Positions 33,374 to 42,765 of a stretch of 64,000 nt of DNA are shown here, in pieces (the first letter of the stretch is position 1; the number at the start of each line of letters is the position of its first letter). Origin of the DNA: JBAZMA01 sp041649995. Its GTDB lineage: Bacteria; Omnitrophota; Gorgyraeia; Velamenicoccales; Velamenicoccaceae. The notes under the pieces were generated by a model. The model worked only from the letters and a program-made list of their open reading frames with translations. It was not told the DNA's origin and did no database searches. The stretch covers positions 273,683 to 337,682 of the forward strand of contig JBAZMA010000001.1 in the NCBI GenBank assembly GCA_041649995.1. Reading direction: 5' to 3'. The position numbers and the translations under genes were made by a program.

Positions 33374-34642
33374 ATGAATACAATTTTGATCGGTTTGCAG
33401 TGGGGGGATGAAGGAAAGGGCAAGGTCATCGACGTCCTTTCCCGCGATTCCCATTACGTGGTCCGATACCAGGGCGGCAATAACGCCGGCCACACCGTGG
33501 TTGTCAACGGCGATTCTTTCATCTTCCACCTCCTTCCGTCAGGAGTCCTGCACAAAGACAAGGTCTGCGTGATCGGCAACGGCGTGGTGGTGGACCCCCA
33601 TGTCGTGCTCGAGGAGATCGATCTGTTGAAGAAAAAAGGCATCAGTATCAACGGCCGCCTGAAGATCTCCTCGCAGGCGCACGTGATCTTCCCTTACCAT
33701 AAGATTTTAGACGGCCTGAGGGAAAAAAAGCGGGCCAACAAGATCGGAACGACAGGCCGGGGTATCGGCCCCTGTTACGCGGATAAATTCGCGCGCTGCG
33801 GCATCCGCATGAGCGACCTTTTGAACCGCAGGCTTTTGAGGGAAAAGCTGCTGGATAATCTGAGCGAAAAGAACGAGATCTTTAAGAAGGTTTTTCATCA
33901 TCCGGGTTTTGCTTTCGACGAACTCTACGAAAGCTACCTGGCGTTCGGACGCAAGCTGAAGAATTTCATCACCGACACATCCCTGCTTTTGAATGAAGCC
34001 GTGGACCGGGGATCTTCCATTCTTTTTGAAGGGGCGCAAGGGACCTTTCTCGACATCGATTTCGGGACTTATCCCTTCGTGACGTCCTCCAACGCCGTGT
34101 CCGCGGGCGCCTGCACCGGCACCGGTGTTCCTCCGACAAAGATCGACCGCGTGGTGGGTGTCGTGAAGGCCTATACGACGCGCGTGGGCGAGGGGCCGTT
34201 TGTGACGGAGTTTCCGAGGATTTTGAACGAACAGATCCGCTGCAAGGGCCGGGAATTCGGCGCGACGACAGGCCGCCCTAGGCGCTGCGGCTGGTTTGAC
34301 GCGGTCATGGCCCGCAGGGCCGTCATGATCAACGGCGTGGACACAATGGCCGTCATGAAGCTTGACGTGCTGGACCAGATGCCGAAGATCAAGGTCTGCG
34401 TTGCCTATCAATATAAGGGTAAAACATTTCATATTTTCCCTGATGACCTGGATGTCATGCGGGGGGCGAAGCCTGTTTATAAGGAATTCCCCGGATGGCA
34501 GAGGGAAACATCTTCCGTTTCTTCTTACAGCGCCCTTCCGGCCCGGGCCAAAAGCTACATCAGGGTCCTGGAAGAGATTTGCCGCGCCCCTGTCAGTATC
34601 GTTTCCGTGGGTTCTGGCCGCGAAGCAACCTTGTTCAAATAG
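33374..34642 (+). CDS. purA: Adenylosuccinate synthetase
   Basis: GTP-dependent ligation of aspartate to IMP in AMP synthesis. GLQWGDEGKGKV at 7-18 is the P-loop-like signature, then GGNNAGHTV, TTGRGIGPCYADK, LFEGAQGTFLDID and TTGRPRRCGWFD. Length 422 aa is normal. The ATG lies in a short AT-rich gap after the previous gene without a strong ribosome site. No other purine gene is nearby. Confidence 0.96.
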   Translation: MNTILIGLQWGDEGKGKVIDVLSRDSHYVVRYQGGNNAGHTVVVNGDSFIFHLLPSGVLHKDKVCVIGNGVVVDPHVVLEEIDLLKKKGISINGRLKISSQAHVIFPYHKILDGLREKKRANKIGTTGRGIGPCYADKFARCGIRMSDLLNRRLLREKLLDNLSEKNEIFKKVFHHPGFAFDELYESYLAFGRKLKNFITDTSLLLNEAVDRGSSILFEGAQGTFLDIDFGTYPFVTSSNAVSAGACTGTGVPPTKIDRVVGVVKAYTTRVGEGPFVTEFPRILNEQIRCKGREFGATTGRPRRCGWFDAVMARRAVMINGVDTMAVMKLDVLDQMPKIKVCVAYQYKGKTFHIFPDDLDVMRGAKPVYKEFPGWQRETSSVSSYSALPARAKSYIRVLEEICRAPVSIVSVGSGREATLFK

Positions 34643-34700
34643 GCCGCGTTTTTTAGGTCTTCGTTTTTGAATGTTTGGGGCCGCGCCATCGAACTTTATC

Positions 34701-34729
34701 TTGACGAAATCCGGCCGAAGTGTTATGTT
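34701..34729 (+). promoter_or_regulatory. Possible sigma70-type promoter before the OmpA-type lipoprotein
   Basis: TTGACG (34701-34706) and TATGTT (34724-34729) are 17 nt apart in the 180-nt gap after purA. The leader to the ATG at 34823 would be about 85 nt. The rest of the gap is AT-rich and shows no gene. Confidence 0.45.
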
Positions 34730-34822
34730 GAGGTTTGCCGCTTTTCATTAAACCTTTAACTTTTTATTTCCGAATATTTTGCGATACTTTAATCCATTAA
34801 AAGTTCAGTAAAAGGAGGAGAT

Positions 34823-35464
34823 ATGCGTGGCCTGAGAAACGGGATCAGTTTTTTGGTGGTGGCCTTGCTTCTGGTAACGGCTTGCGGATGCACCATTATT
34901 TTCCAGAAAGGCCGTAAAACAGATATCCAGAAAATCCGCGAACTCCAGGAAGAGGTCGACCGTCTTTCCCAGATCAAGGCTGAGTTGGAAGAGAAGCTCA
35001 AGGGCGTTAGCGGCGTGAGCCTGAGCATGGAGGACAGGGGGCTTGTCATCACGTTTTTAGACGAGATCCTTTTTGATTCCGGCAAAGCCAAGATCAGGTC
35101 CGAGGCCTTCTCCGCCTTAGACAAGGTAACCTCTGTCATCACTTCAAAAGCCCCCGACATGAATATCGGCGTTGAGGGCCATACGGATAACGTTCCGATC
35201 AAATACTCGGGATGGAAATCGAATTGGGAACTCTCGACGGCAAGGGCTACGGCCGTTCTGCATTATCTTGTGGAAAAAGGCGTCGCGCCGGAAAATCTGG
35301 CGGCGATCGGATATGGGGAATTCCGGCCGGTGGCTTCCAACGATTCGGCCGAAGGGCGCAGGAAAAACCGGCGCGTGGAAATCGTGATACTTCCCGAGCT
35401 TCGCAAGGCCCCTGAAGCCACGACAGGCGCAAAGATGCTGGAGCCTGCCGAAAATCTTAAATAA
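34823..35464 (+). CDS. OmpA-family lipoprotein (Pal-like peptidoglycan-binding)
   Basis: 213 aa. A signal peptide ends in a lipobox-like TACGC (Cys21 or Cys23). A coiled-coil segment (about 32-60) follows, then the OmpA C-terminal domain (about 70-195): ILFDSGKAKIRSEA, VEGHTDNVPI, ELSTARATAV, IGYGEFRPVASN and RRKNRRVEI, which bind meso-diaminopimelate peptidoglycan. It probably tethers the outer membrane to the wall. The N-terminal coiled coil distinguishes it from simple Pal. AAAGGAGGAG lies 5 nt upstream. tol genes are not nearby. Confidence 0.88.
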   Translation: MRGLRNGISFLVVALLLVTACGCTIIFQKGRKTDIQKIRELQEEVDRLSQIKAELEEKLKGVSGVSLSMEDRGLVITFLDEILFDSGKAKIRSEAFSALDKVTSVITSKAPDMNIGVEGHTDNVPIKYSGWKSNWELSTARATAVLHYLVEKGVAPENLAAIGYGEFRPVASNDSAEGRRKNRRVEIVILPELRKAPEATTGAKMLEPAENLK

Positions 35465-35471
35465 TTCAACG

Positions 35472-35813
35472 GTGAAGATGCGCAAGAACCAGCAGGCTTT
35501 GATCGTCCCCGTTATTTTGGCAGTCCTGCTCTTTGTATTCCTGGTGCGGCTTTCGCTGAACCTGAGTCATTCCCGGAGAAATTTCCGGAATGAGATGGCG
35601 CAGAGGCTGGATCTGGAAGAAAAAATATCCGTGATGGAAAAGGAGCGCCAGGAGATCATGGGAAAAATGCGTCTTCTTCAAACCCGTCTGGATATGGCTC
35701 TTCTGGAAGCCAGGACCGCTTCGCAGGAGCTGGAAAGAGAGAGAAAAGAAATGACGTCTTTGCGTTCGTCGGTAGAAAAGCTGAAGACGGAAAAAAGTTC
35801 CCCTTCCTTATAA
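35472..35813 (+). CDS. Membrane-anchored coiled-coil protein (unknown)
   Basis: 113 aa, not recognised. Start MKMRK, one membrane helix (about 9-27), then an almost unbroken coiled coil rich in E, K, R and L (about 40-108). Its plan is like that of the 72- and 80-aa proteins at 17438 and 18151. Start is GTG 35472 or ATG 35478; both lack a clear ribosome site, so coupling to the OmpA-type gene 7 nt upstream is likely. The pair could act together at the cell wall, but that is inferred only from position. Confidence 0.65.
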   Translation: MKMRKNQQALIVPVILAVLLFVFLVRLSLNLSHSRRNFRNEMAQRLDLEEKISVMEKERQEIMGKMRLLQTRLDMALLEARTASQELERERKEMTSLRSSVEKLKTEKSSPSL

Positions 35814-35846
35814 GACAACTTGTTAAAACAAAACGCGAATGATCAC

Positions 35847-35877
35847 AAAGGGGGGATTTATTCCCCTCTTTTTTATT
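35847..35877 (+). terminator. Rho-independent terminator
   Basis: A stem of about 10 bp (35847-35856 with 35862-35871, including GGGG/CCCC and one G-T pair, loop TTTAT) runs into a T-rich tract. It closes the OmpA-type lipoprotein/coiled-coil unit. Confidence 0.8.
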
Positions 35878-35915
35878 ATTCTATTGAAATTATCCATTGA
35901 GTATGGGGGTGCCTT

Positions 35916-36962
35916 ATGAAGAGAAAGGCCAAAAGCGTAAAAAAGACAAAGATCGGGGCCCCGAAGCAGAAAATTGTCAAAGGGGCCAGACGCGTGGCCA
36001 AAAAGCCCGTCAGGAAGATGATGCCCAGACGGGCCGGCCTCGCAAGGACCCTTGAGTCAAAACCGCAGGAAATCGCCCATCAGGAAATGAGGGTGGAGCA
36101 GGCGAAGTATTATACCGGTGTTATGGAACAGCCTGTTTATCAGAAATCCGTCCTGTCTGAGCTTCAACACAAGGAACTTCCCTGGCGCTATGGAGAGGAC
36201 ATCCTGGTCCTTCAGATCCGTGACCCCTGGTGGGCGCACGCGTACTGGGATCTTTCTCCGCAGACTTTCGAGCGCCTTCGTAAGGAATTAGGGGCTCCGA
36301 TGTCCTCGGGCCGCTGGATCCTGCGCGCCTATGATGTCAGCTTCATCAATTTTGACGGCACCAACGCGCACCGCTTTTTTGACACAGCCGTGGAATCCGA
36401 CGCGGGCAACTGGTATTTGAATTTTGGAGCGCCGGGAACGTCCTGGTGCGTGGACCTCGGGCTTCTTTTGCCGGACGGCCGCTTTATCACGGTCATCCGC
36501 TCCAACATGATCGCCATGCCTCTGGACGGACCGTCCTGGGTGACCGATGAGGAATGGATGATCCCGGATGACGAATTCCGCAGGCTTTACGGCATGTCCG
36601 TCGGGCTGGGGCCGAATGTGTCGAGCCCCGTCGGGAAACTTTGGCAGGAGCGCCTGAAAAAAGACGTGACATCCCGCGGGATCGCCTCCATGGTCGGTTC
36701 TCCTGTTAAAAAAGAGGAGAAGAAGGATTCCTTCTGGCTGGTCGTGGACGCGGAATTGATCGTTTACGGGGCCACAGAACCAGATGCCCAGGTCACGGTC
36801 CAGGGAAAACCGGTCAAACTCAGGAAAGACGGCACGTTCACGCTGCGCTTTGCCTTGCCCGACGGCAGGCAGGAGATCCCTGTTGTGGCCAAGTCCGCAA
36901 GAATTGATGAGACTCGCACGATTACGCCTGTCGTGACGAGAAAAACCAATCGCAATCCTTAA
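35916..36962 (+). CDS. DUF4912-domain protein
   Basis: 348 aa. The first 55 residues are lysine/arginine-rich. The DUF4912 domain (about 85-210) is recognised from LPWRYGEDILVLQIRDPWWAHAYWD and GPSWVTDEEWMIPDDEFRRLYG. A C-terminal beta-rich part (about 270-335; IVYGATEPDAQVTVQGKPV, DGTFTLRFALPDG) looks like an Ig-like or carbohydrate-binding fold. It lies right before the GH57 branching enzyme, a neighbourhood also seen in other bacteria, so a role in glycogen or alpha-glucan handling is likely. No catalytic motif is known for the family. Confidence 0.8.
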   Translation: MKRKAKSVKKTKIGAPKQKIVKGARRVAKKPVRKMMPRRAGLARTLESKPQEIAHQEMRVEQAKYYTGVMEQPVYQKSVLSELQHKELPWRYGEDILVLQIRDPWWAHAYWDLSPQTFERLRKELGAPMSSGRWILRAYDVSFINFDGTNAHRFFDTAVESDAGNWYLNFGAPGTSWCVDLGLLLPDGRFITVIRSNMIAMPLDGPSWVTDEEWMIPDDEFRRLYGMSVGLGPNVSSPVGKLWQERLKKDVTSRGIASMVGSPVKKEEKKDSFWLVVDAELIVYGATEPDAQVTVQGKPVKLRKDGTFTLRFALPDGRQEIPVVAKSARIDETRTITPVVTRKTNRNP

Positions 36963-37049
36963 AGAGAATCGATAAAAACCGAAGGATTTCCCAAGGCGGC
37001 CGTTCGACTTTAAAGACCTTGGAAGAAAATCCCATCCTAAGAGGTTGGA

Positions 37050-38627
37050 ATGTTTAAAGGTTATTTATGCATGGTCCTGCACGGACACCTGCCCTATGTC
37101 CGCCATCCCGAGCACGAGGATTTTCTTGAAGAAGACTGGTTCTACGAAGCCATCACCGAGACTTATATCCCTCTGATCCTGATGTTTGAGCGCCTGGAGC
37201 GCGACAAGGTGAATTTTCGCCTGACCATGTCCGTGACGCCGACACTCGCCTCCATGCTGACCGACGGCCTGCTGCAGGACCGATACATCAAGCATATCAG
37301 CCGTTTGATCGAACTGGCGCATAAAGAGGTGGAGAGGACGCGCTGGATGCCGGAGTTCCAGAACCTGGCCCAGATGTATTTAAGGATCTTTACGGAATCC
37401 CGCGATCTTTTCGAGCGCTATCACCGCAATCTCGTCAGCGCGTTCCGGCGTTTTCAGGACTCCGGGAACCTGGAGATCATTACCTGCGGAGCGACGCACG
37501 GGTTTTTCCCCTTGATGGAGGTCACCAAGCCTTCGGTCAGGGCCCAGGTCAAGGTGGCCGTGGCCAATTATGAGAAGAATTTCGGCCGCCGCCCGCGGGG
37601 GATCTGGCTGCCCGAATGCGGCTATACGCCGGGTGACGACGAGATCCTCAAAGAAAACGGCATCAAATTCTTTTTTACGGATTCCCATGGGATCCTGCAC
37701 GGGACGCCGCGTCCCAAATACGGCGTGTTCGCCCCCGTGTATTGTAAATCCGGTGTCGCGTGTTTTGCCCGGGACATGGAGTCTTCCAAACAGGTCTGGT
37801 CCAGCGTTGAAGGATACCCGGGAGACTATGAATACCGCGAGTTTTACCGCGACGTCGGATTTGACCTGGATTTCGAGTATATTAAGCCTTATATCCATCC
37901 TGACGGGATCCGCGTCAATACGGGGATCAAATATTTCAAGATCACGGGCACGACGAATGAAAAGAGGCCTTATAATCCGGACGCCGCAAGGGCCAAGGCC
38001 GCGGATCACGCCGGGAATTTCATGTTCAACAGGGAGAAACAGGTCGAATACCTCTATGACGCCCTGGGCCGAAAACCGATCATCATCTCTCCTTATGACG
38101 CCGAACTTTTCGGGCACTGGTGGTTCGAGGGCCCGATGTGGATCGAATTTCTGATCCGCAAGATCGCTTTTGACCAGCATACGCTGCGCATGGTGACGCC
38201 GTCTGAGTATCTGGCGGAAAACCCCCGCAATCAGGTGATCACGCCTTCGATGTCGAGTTGGGGATGGAAGGGGTATTCAGAGGTTTGGCTGCAGGGGTCT
38301 AATGACTGGGTCTATCGCCACTTGCATAAGGCCTCGCGGGTCATGACGGATCTCGTGCGACGGTATCCGGACGCTTCCGGATTTCTCAGGCGCGCCCTGA
38401 ACCAGGCCTTAAGAGAGCTGCTTCTGGCCCAGAGTTCCGATTGGGCATTTATCATCGCGACAGGCACTCACGTCGCGTATGCCCAGCAGAGGACCAAGAG
38501 CCATCTCTTGCGTTTCTTTCGCCTGACTGAGGATATCGGGCGGGACGCGATTGACGAGGATTTCTTAAAGGAATTGGAGTATATCGATAATATCTTTCCA
38601 GAAATCGACTATCGCGTCCATCAATAA
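37050..38627 (+). CDS. GH57 1,4-alpha-glucan branching enzyme (DUF1957 type)
   Basis: 525 aa. GH57 motifs: HGHLPYVRHPEHE at the N-terminus, ITCGATHGFFPL, the nucleophile Glu in GIWLPECGYTPG, and the acid/base Asp in ISPYDAELFGHWWFEGP. The helical C-terminal region (about 430-525; AQSSDWAFIIATGT) is the DUF1957 part of GH57 branching enzymes of the TK1436/TTHA1902 type. It makes alpha-1,6 branches in glycogen-like polymers in the cytoplasm. The gene is preceded by DUF4912 and closed by a likely terminator. Confidence 0.92.
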   Translation: MFKGYLCMVLHGHLPYVRHPEHEDFLEEDWFYEAITETYIPLILMFERLERDKVNFRLTMSVTPTLASMLTDGLLQDRYIKHISRLIELAHKEVERTRWMPEFQNLAQMYLRIFTESRDLFERYHRNLVSAFRRFQDSGNLEIITCGATHGFFPLMEVTKPSVRAQVKVAVANYEKNFGRRPRGIWLPECGYTPGDDEILKENGIKFFFTDSHGILHGTPRPKYGVFAPVYCKSGVACFARDMESSKQVWSSVEGYPGDYEYREFYRDVGFDLDFEYIKPYIHPDGIRVNTGIKYFKITGTTNEKRPYNPDAARAKAADHAGNFMFNREKQVEYLYDALGRKPIIISPYDAELFGHWWFEGPMWIEFLIRKIAFDQHTLRMVTPSEYLAENPRNQVITPSMSSWGWKGYSEVWLQGSNDWVYRHLHKASRVMTDLVRRYPDASGFLRRALNQALRELLLAQSSDWAFIIATGTHVAYAQQRTKSHLLRFFRLTEDIGRDAIDEDFLKELEYIDNIFPEIDYRVHQ

Positions 38628-38640
38628 AGAGATGTTGATG

Positions 38641-38681
38641 AAAAAAGCCTTGCGCCCGATGGTTGGTGCCTGGCTTTTTTT
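38641..38681 (+). terminator. Probable terminator after the GH57 gene
   Basis: AAAAAAGCC (38641-38649) pairs with GGCTTTTTT (38672-38680), with an inner GCGCC/GGTGC stem. The T-run is part of the right arm. It begins 14 nt after the stop codon. Confidence 0.65.
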
Positions 38682-38926
38682 AGTGAGGGCATAACTTAGA
38701 GAGCCGGTAGCCGTAGGCGGCGAACTAAGTTATAAGCCCCAAAGGGGCGGGTGCGAACTTAGAGCACTTTAATGTGTCATTCAAGCGATATCCCGCCGAA
38801 GGCGGGGAACCCGGCACGTGCGATGAAAATTTCGAGAAATTTTCGAGCGTTTACGTGAACGGGAATTAGTCAGCATAACTAAAGAGAGCCGGTAGCCGTA
38901 GGTGAAACAGAAAAGATCAGAAGGCC
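38682..38926. repeat. Intergenic repeat and palindrome block before uppS
   Basis: A 27/28-nt direct repeat, identical over AGAGAGCCGGTAGCCGTAGG, occurs at 38691-38717 and 38875-38902. The first copy also forms a 9-bp inverted repeat ATAACTTAG/CTAAGTTAT (38691-38699 with 38725-38733). Two more hairpins lie between: GCCCC-AAA-GGGGC (38736-38748) and CCCGCC-GAA-GGCGGG (about 38791-38806). No gene is seen. The second copy ends 24 nt before the uppS ATG. Confidence 0.7.
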
Positions 38927-39637
38927 ATGCAGGGAAAAAATCCAGCACATGTCGCTATCATTATGGACGGCAACGGCCGTTGGGCCGCGGGCCGGGGCCT
39001 GGCTCGCAGTGAAGGGCACCGCCGGGGAATGACGGTTGTGCGCCAGACGATCCAGGAGTCCCTGGCGCTGGGTATCCGTTATCTGACGCTCTACGCTTTT
39101 TCCAGCGAGAACTGGAGGCGGCCGGATAAGGAAGTTTCTTTCCTGATGCGCATGTGCGAACAGATGATCCTTAAAGAACTTCCCTACATGATCAAAAACG
39201 ATATCCGCCTTGTGCACATCGGCCGCAGGGAGGGGTTGCCGCAAGGGCTAAAGGATGTCATCGACAGGGCCATGGAGTTGACGCGCAACAATAACAAGCT
39301 TTGCGTTGTCCTGGCATTCAATTATGGAGGCAGGGAAGAGATCGTCCAGGCCGTTCGCCGGATTTCCACGCAGGTCCGGGAAGGAGAACTCAAGCCGCAG
39401 GAGATCGATGAAGAGAGGATTTCGCAGGCCCTTTACACAGCCGGGATCCCCGACCCGGACCTTTTGATCAGGACGAGCGGGGAAATGAGACTTAGTAATT
39501 TTCTTTTGTGGCAGTTGTGTTATACGGAACTCTATGTGACAAAAACGCTATGGCCGGATTTTCGCAAAAAAGATTTTTTGCTGGCGCTTTCCTCTTTTAA
39601 AAAGCGCGTCCGGAGATTTGGGGGAGCGGATGATTAG
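38927..39637 (+). CDS. uppS: Isoprenyl (undecaprenyl) diphosphate synthase
   Basis: cis-prenyltransferase that makes the C55 lipid carrier for cell wall and LPS glycans. The opening HVAIIMDGNGRWA has the catalytic Asp, then LTLYAFSSENWRRP and, near the end, DLLIRTSGEMRLSNFLLWQ. Length 236 aa is normal. GAAGG is 5 nt upstream of the ATG. It begins the conserved uppS-cdsA-dxr-rseP-ispG order and overlaps cdsA by 8 nt. Confidence 0.96.
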   Translation: MQGKNPAHVAIIMDGNGRWAAGRGLARSEGHRRGMTVVRQTIQESLALGIRYLTLYAFSSENWRRPDKEVSFLMRMCEQMILKELPYMIKNDIRLVHIGRREGLPQGLKDVIDRAMELTRNNNKLCVVLAFNYGGREEIVQAVRRISTQVREGELKPQEIDEERISQALYTAGIPDPDLLIRTSGEMRLSNFLLWQLCYTELYVTKTLWPDFRKKDFLLALSSFKKRVRRFGGADD

Positions 39638-40463
39638 TCGTCGTTTGATCACAGGTGTCCTTTTGTCTCTTCTGGCGGTCGGGAGTATTTTTCTCATAGG
39701 GCTTTATGTGGCTGTCGTGATCGTTTTGATCGCCCTGGGGATGTATGAATTTTTCACCCTGATCGAAAAAAAAGGCATCCCGATGTACAAATATTTCGGC
39801 ATCACGGTCGGCATCGTGATCCCCTTGTCCATCTTCACAAAATTTGAATTGACCAAGGGCTGGGAGTTGTTGTTTATCGTCGGGGCCCTGATCAGCCTTT
39901 TTATCCTCCAGTTTTCCAGGAGCCAGAACGACAACGCGGTCGTGGGGATTTCCACGACCATGTTCGGCGTGTTCTATATTTCCTGGCTGTTCAGCTTTAT
40001 GATCAAGATCAGGACCCTGGAATACGGCATAGCCCTGGTCGGCTGCCTGCTTTTGATCACCAAGGGAGCGGACATCGGCGCGTTTTTGACCGGCATCAAA
40101 TGGGGCCGGCATTCCCTGATCCCCAAGATCAGCCCCAAAAAGACCATTGAGGGTGTTTTGGGAGGGACGGCCTTCGGAGTTCTGGGCGCCCTGGCCAGCC
40201 TTTCTTTTTTGCCGCAGTTGCCCATGTTTTCCTTCTGGAACATGATTTTTCTGGGCGTGACTTTGAGTCTTTTGGGCCTGTTGGGAGATTTGTCGGAATC
40301 CCTGATCAAGCGCGATTGCGCGGCGAAAGATTCCAGCGGACTGCTGCCCGGCATGGGCGGCGTTTTGGATGTCATCGACAGCCTGTTGTTCACGGCACCG
40401 GCGTTTTATTTCTATATCCATTATTTCACCAGCCGCGCGTTCTCGGGATCGACGGTATTTTAA
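39630..40463 (+). CDS. cdsA: Phosphatidate cytidylyltransferase
   Basis: Makes CDP-diacylglycerol for phospholipid synthesis. It is a polytopic membrane protein of 277 aa with about seven or eight hydrophobic segments. The signature near the C-terminus is SLIKRDCAAKDSSGLLPGMGG, then VLDVIDSLL; the usual PGHGGxLDRxDS has His replaced by Met and Arg by Val. The Asp residues that bind metal are kept. ATG 39630 follows GGGGGAG by 3 nt and overlaps uppS. Confidence 0.9.
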   Translation: MISRRLITGVLLSLLAVGSIFLIGLYVAVVIVLIALGMYEFFTLIEKKGIPMYKYFGITVGIVIPLSIFTKFELTKGWELLFIVGALISLFILQFSRSQNDNAVVGISTTMFGVFYISWLFSFMIKIRTLEYGIALVGCLLLITKGADIGAFLTGIKWGRHSLIPKISPKKTIEGVLGGTAFGVLGALASLSFLPQLPMFSFWNMIFLGVTLSLLGLLGDLSESLIKRDCAAKDSSGLLPGMGGVLDVIDSLLFTAPAFYFYIHYFTSRAFSGSTVF

Positions 40464-40464
40464 A

Positions 40465-41640
<1,176 letters not shown>

Positions 41641-41644
41641 TCCC

Positions 41645-42718
41645 ATGTTCATTTTCATTTTGATCCTGAGCATTTTGATCGTCATCCACGAATTGGGCCA
41701 TTTTCTTGTCGCCAAAAGACAAGGCATCCGCGTGGAGAAGTTTTCGCTGGGATTCGGGCCGAAGCTTTTGTCCCGGAAGATCGGGGGCACGGAATATATG
41801 CTCTGTCTTGTTCCCTTCGGCGGTTTTGTCAAGATGGCCGGGGACAGCAAGGAAGAGTGTCAGGGGGCGGCGGATGAATTCCTGTCCAAACCCCCGGGCA
41901 AGCGCGCCCAGATCATTTTTGCCGGGCCGCTTTTTAACTATATCCTCGCTTTTTTCTGTCTCTGGATGGTTTTTTATCTGGGCTATCCGCGTTTTAGTTC
42001 CCGCATCGGCGAGTTGATGCCCGGGATGCCGGCGCAAAAGGCCGGATTAATGGCGGAAGATGAAATCCTCGCGATTGACGGCACGCCGGTTCAGTTTTGG
42101 GAAGACATGACCAAGCGTATCCATAAAAAGACAGGGCAGGATGTGCGGCTTAAGGTCAAAAGGGGGGCTGAGGAGTTCGAACTCCTCCTGACGCCGCAGG
42201 CCAAGGAAGTCGAATCGATCTGGGGAAAAAAGGTCGAGGTGGGGCTGATCGGCATCAAGCCTTCTGATGAGGTCATCATGGTGCGCTACGGGTTCTGGGA
42301 GGCCTTGATCAAGGGCAGTCAGTCGCTCTGGAGCATGACGGTCATGACCTTAAAGGCCATTTTCTTTATCATCGGCGGGACGATGTCGTTCAAGGATTCC
42401 GTGACAGGTCCCCTGGGCATCTTTTTCATCACGACCAATGCCGCGAAAATGGGATTTTCCTCCGTCTTGCACGTGATCGGGATCCTCAGCATGAGCCTGG
42501 CGATCTTCAACGTCCTGCCTTTGCCAATTTTAGACGGCGGGCATATCTTTCTGGCGGGGCTGGAAAAACTGCGCGGCCGGCCTCTGGCAAAAAAAGCGGA
42601 AGATGTCATCAGCAATGTCGGAATGGCCTTTTTGATCGTATTGGCAATTTTTATTTTCTCCAATGACCTTATCCGTTACGGATATTGGGACAAATTCGTG
42701 TCCATCTTCCAGAATTAG
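41645..42718 (+). CDS. rseP: RIP metalloprotease RseP (S2P family)
   Basis: Intramembrane zinc protease that cuts anti-sigma factors or signal-peptide remnants. The HExxH zinc motif is H15-ELG-H19 in the first membrane helix, a single PDZ domain lies at about 120-200 (GMPAQKAGLMAEDEILAIDG), and LPILDGGHIF carries the third ligand region. E. coli RseP has two PDZ domains; one is common elsewhere. Length 357 aa. It starts 4 nt after dxr. Confidence 0.94.
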   Translation: MFIFILILSILIVIHELGHFLVAKRQGIRVEKFSLGFGPKLLSRKIGGTEYMLCLVPFGGFVKMAGDSKEECQGAADEFLSKPPGKRAQIIFAGPLFNYILAFFCLWMVFYLGYPRFSSRIGELMPGMPAQKAGLMAEDEILAIDGTPVQFWEDMTKRIHKKTGQDVRLKVKRGAEEFELLLTPQAKEVESIWGKKVEVGLIGIKPSDEVIMVRYGFWEALIKGSQSLWSMTVMTLKAIFFIIGGTMSFKDSVTGPLGIFFITTNAAKMGFSSVLHVIGILSMSLAIFNVLPLPILDGGHIFLAGLEKLRGRPLAKKAEDVISNVGMAFLIVLAIFIFSNDLIRYGYWDKFVSIFQN

Positions 42719-42765
42719 CGCGAAAACAGGTTCGTGCGGTTTCACAAAAAGGTTTTTTGAGAATC

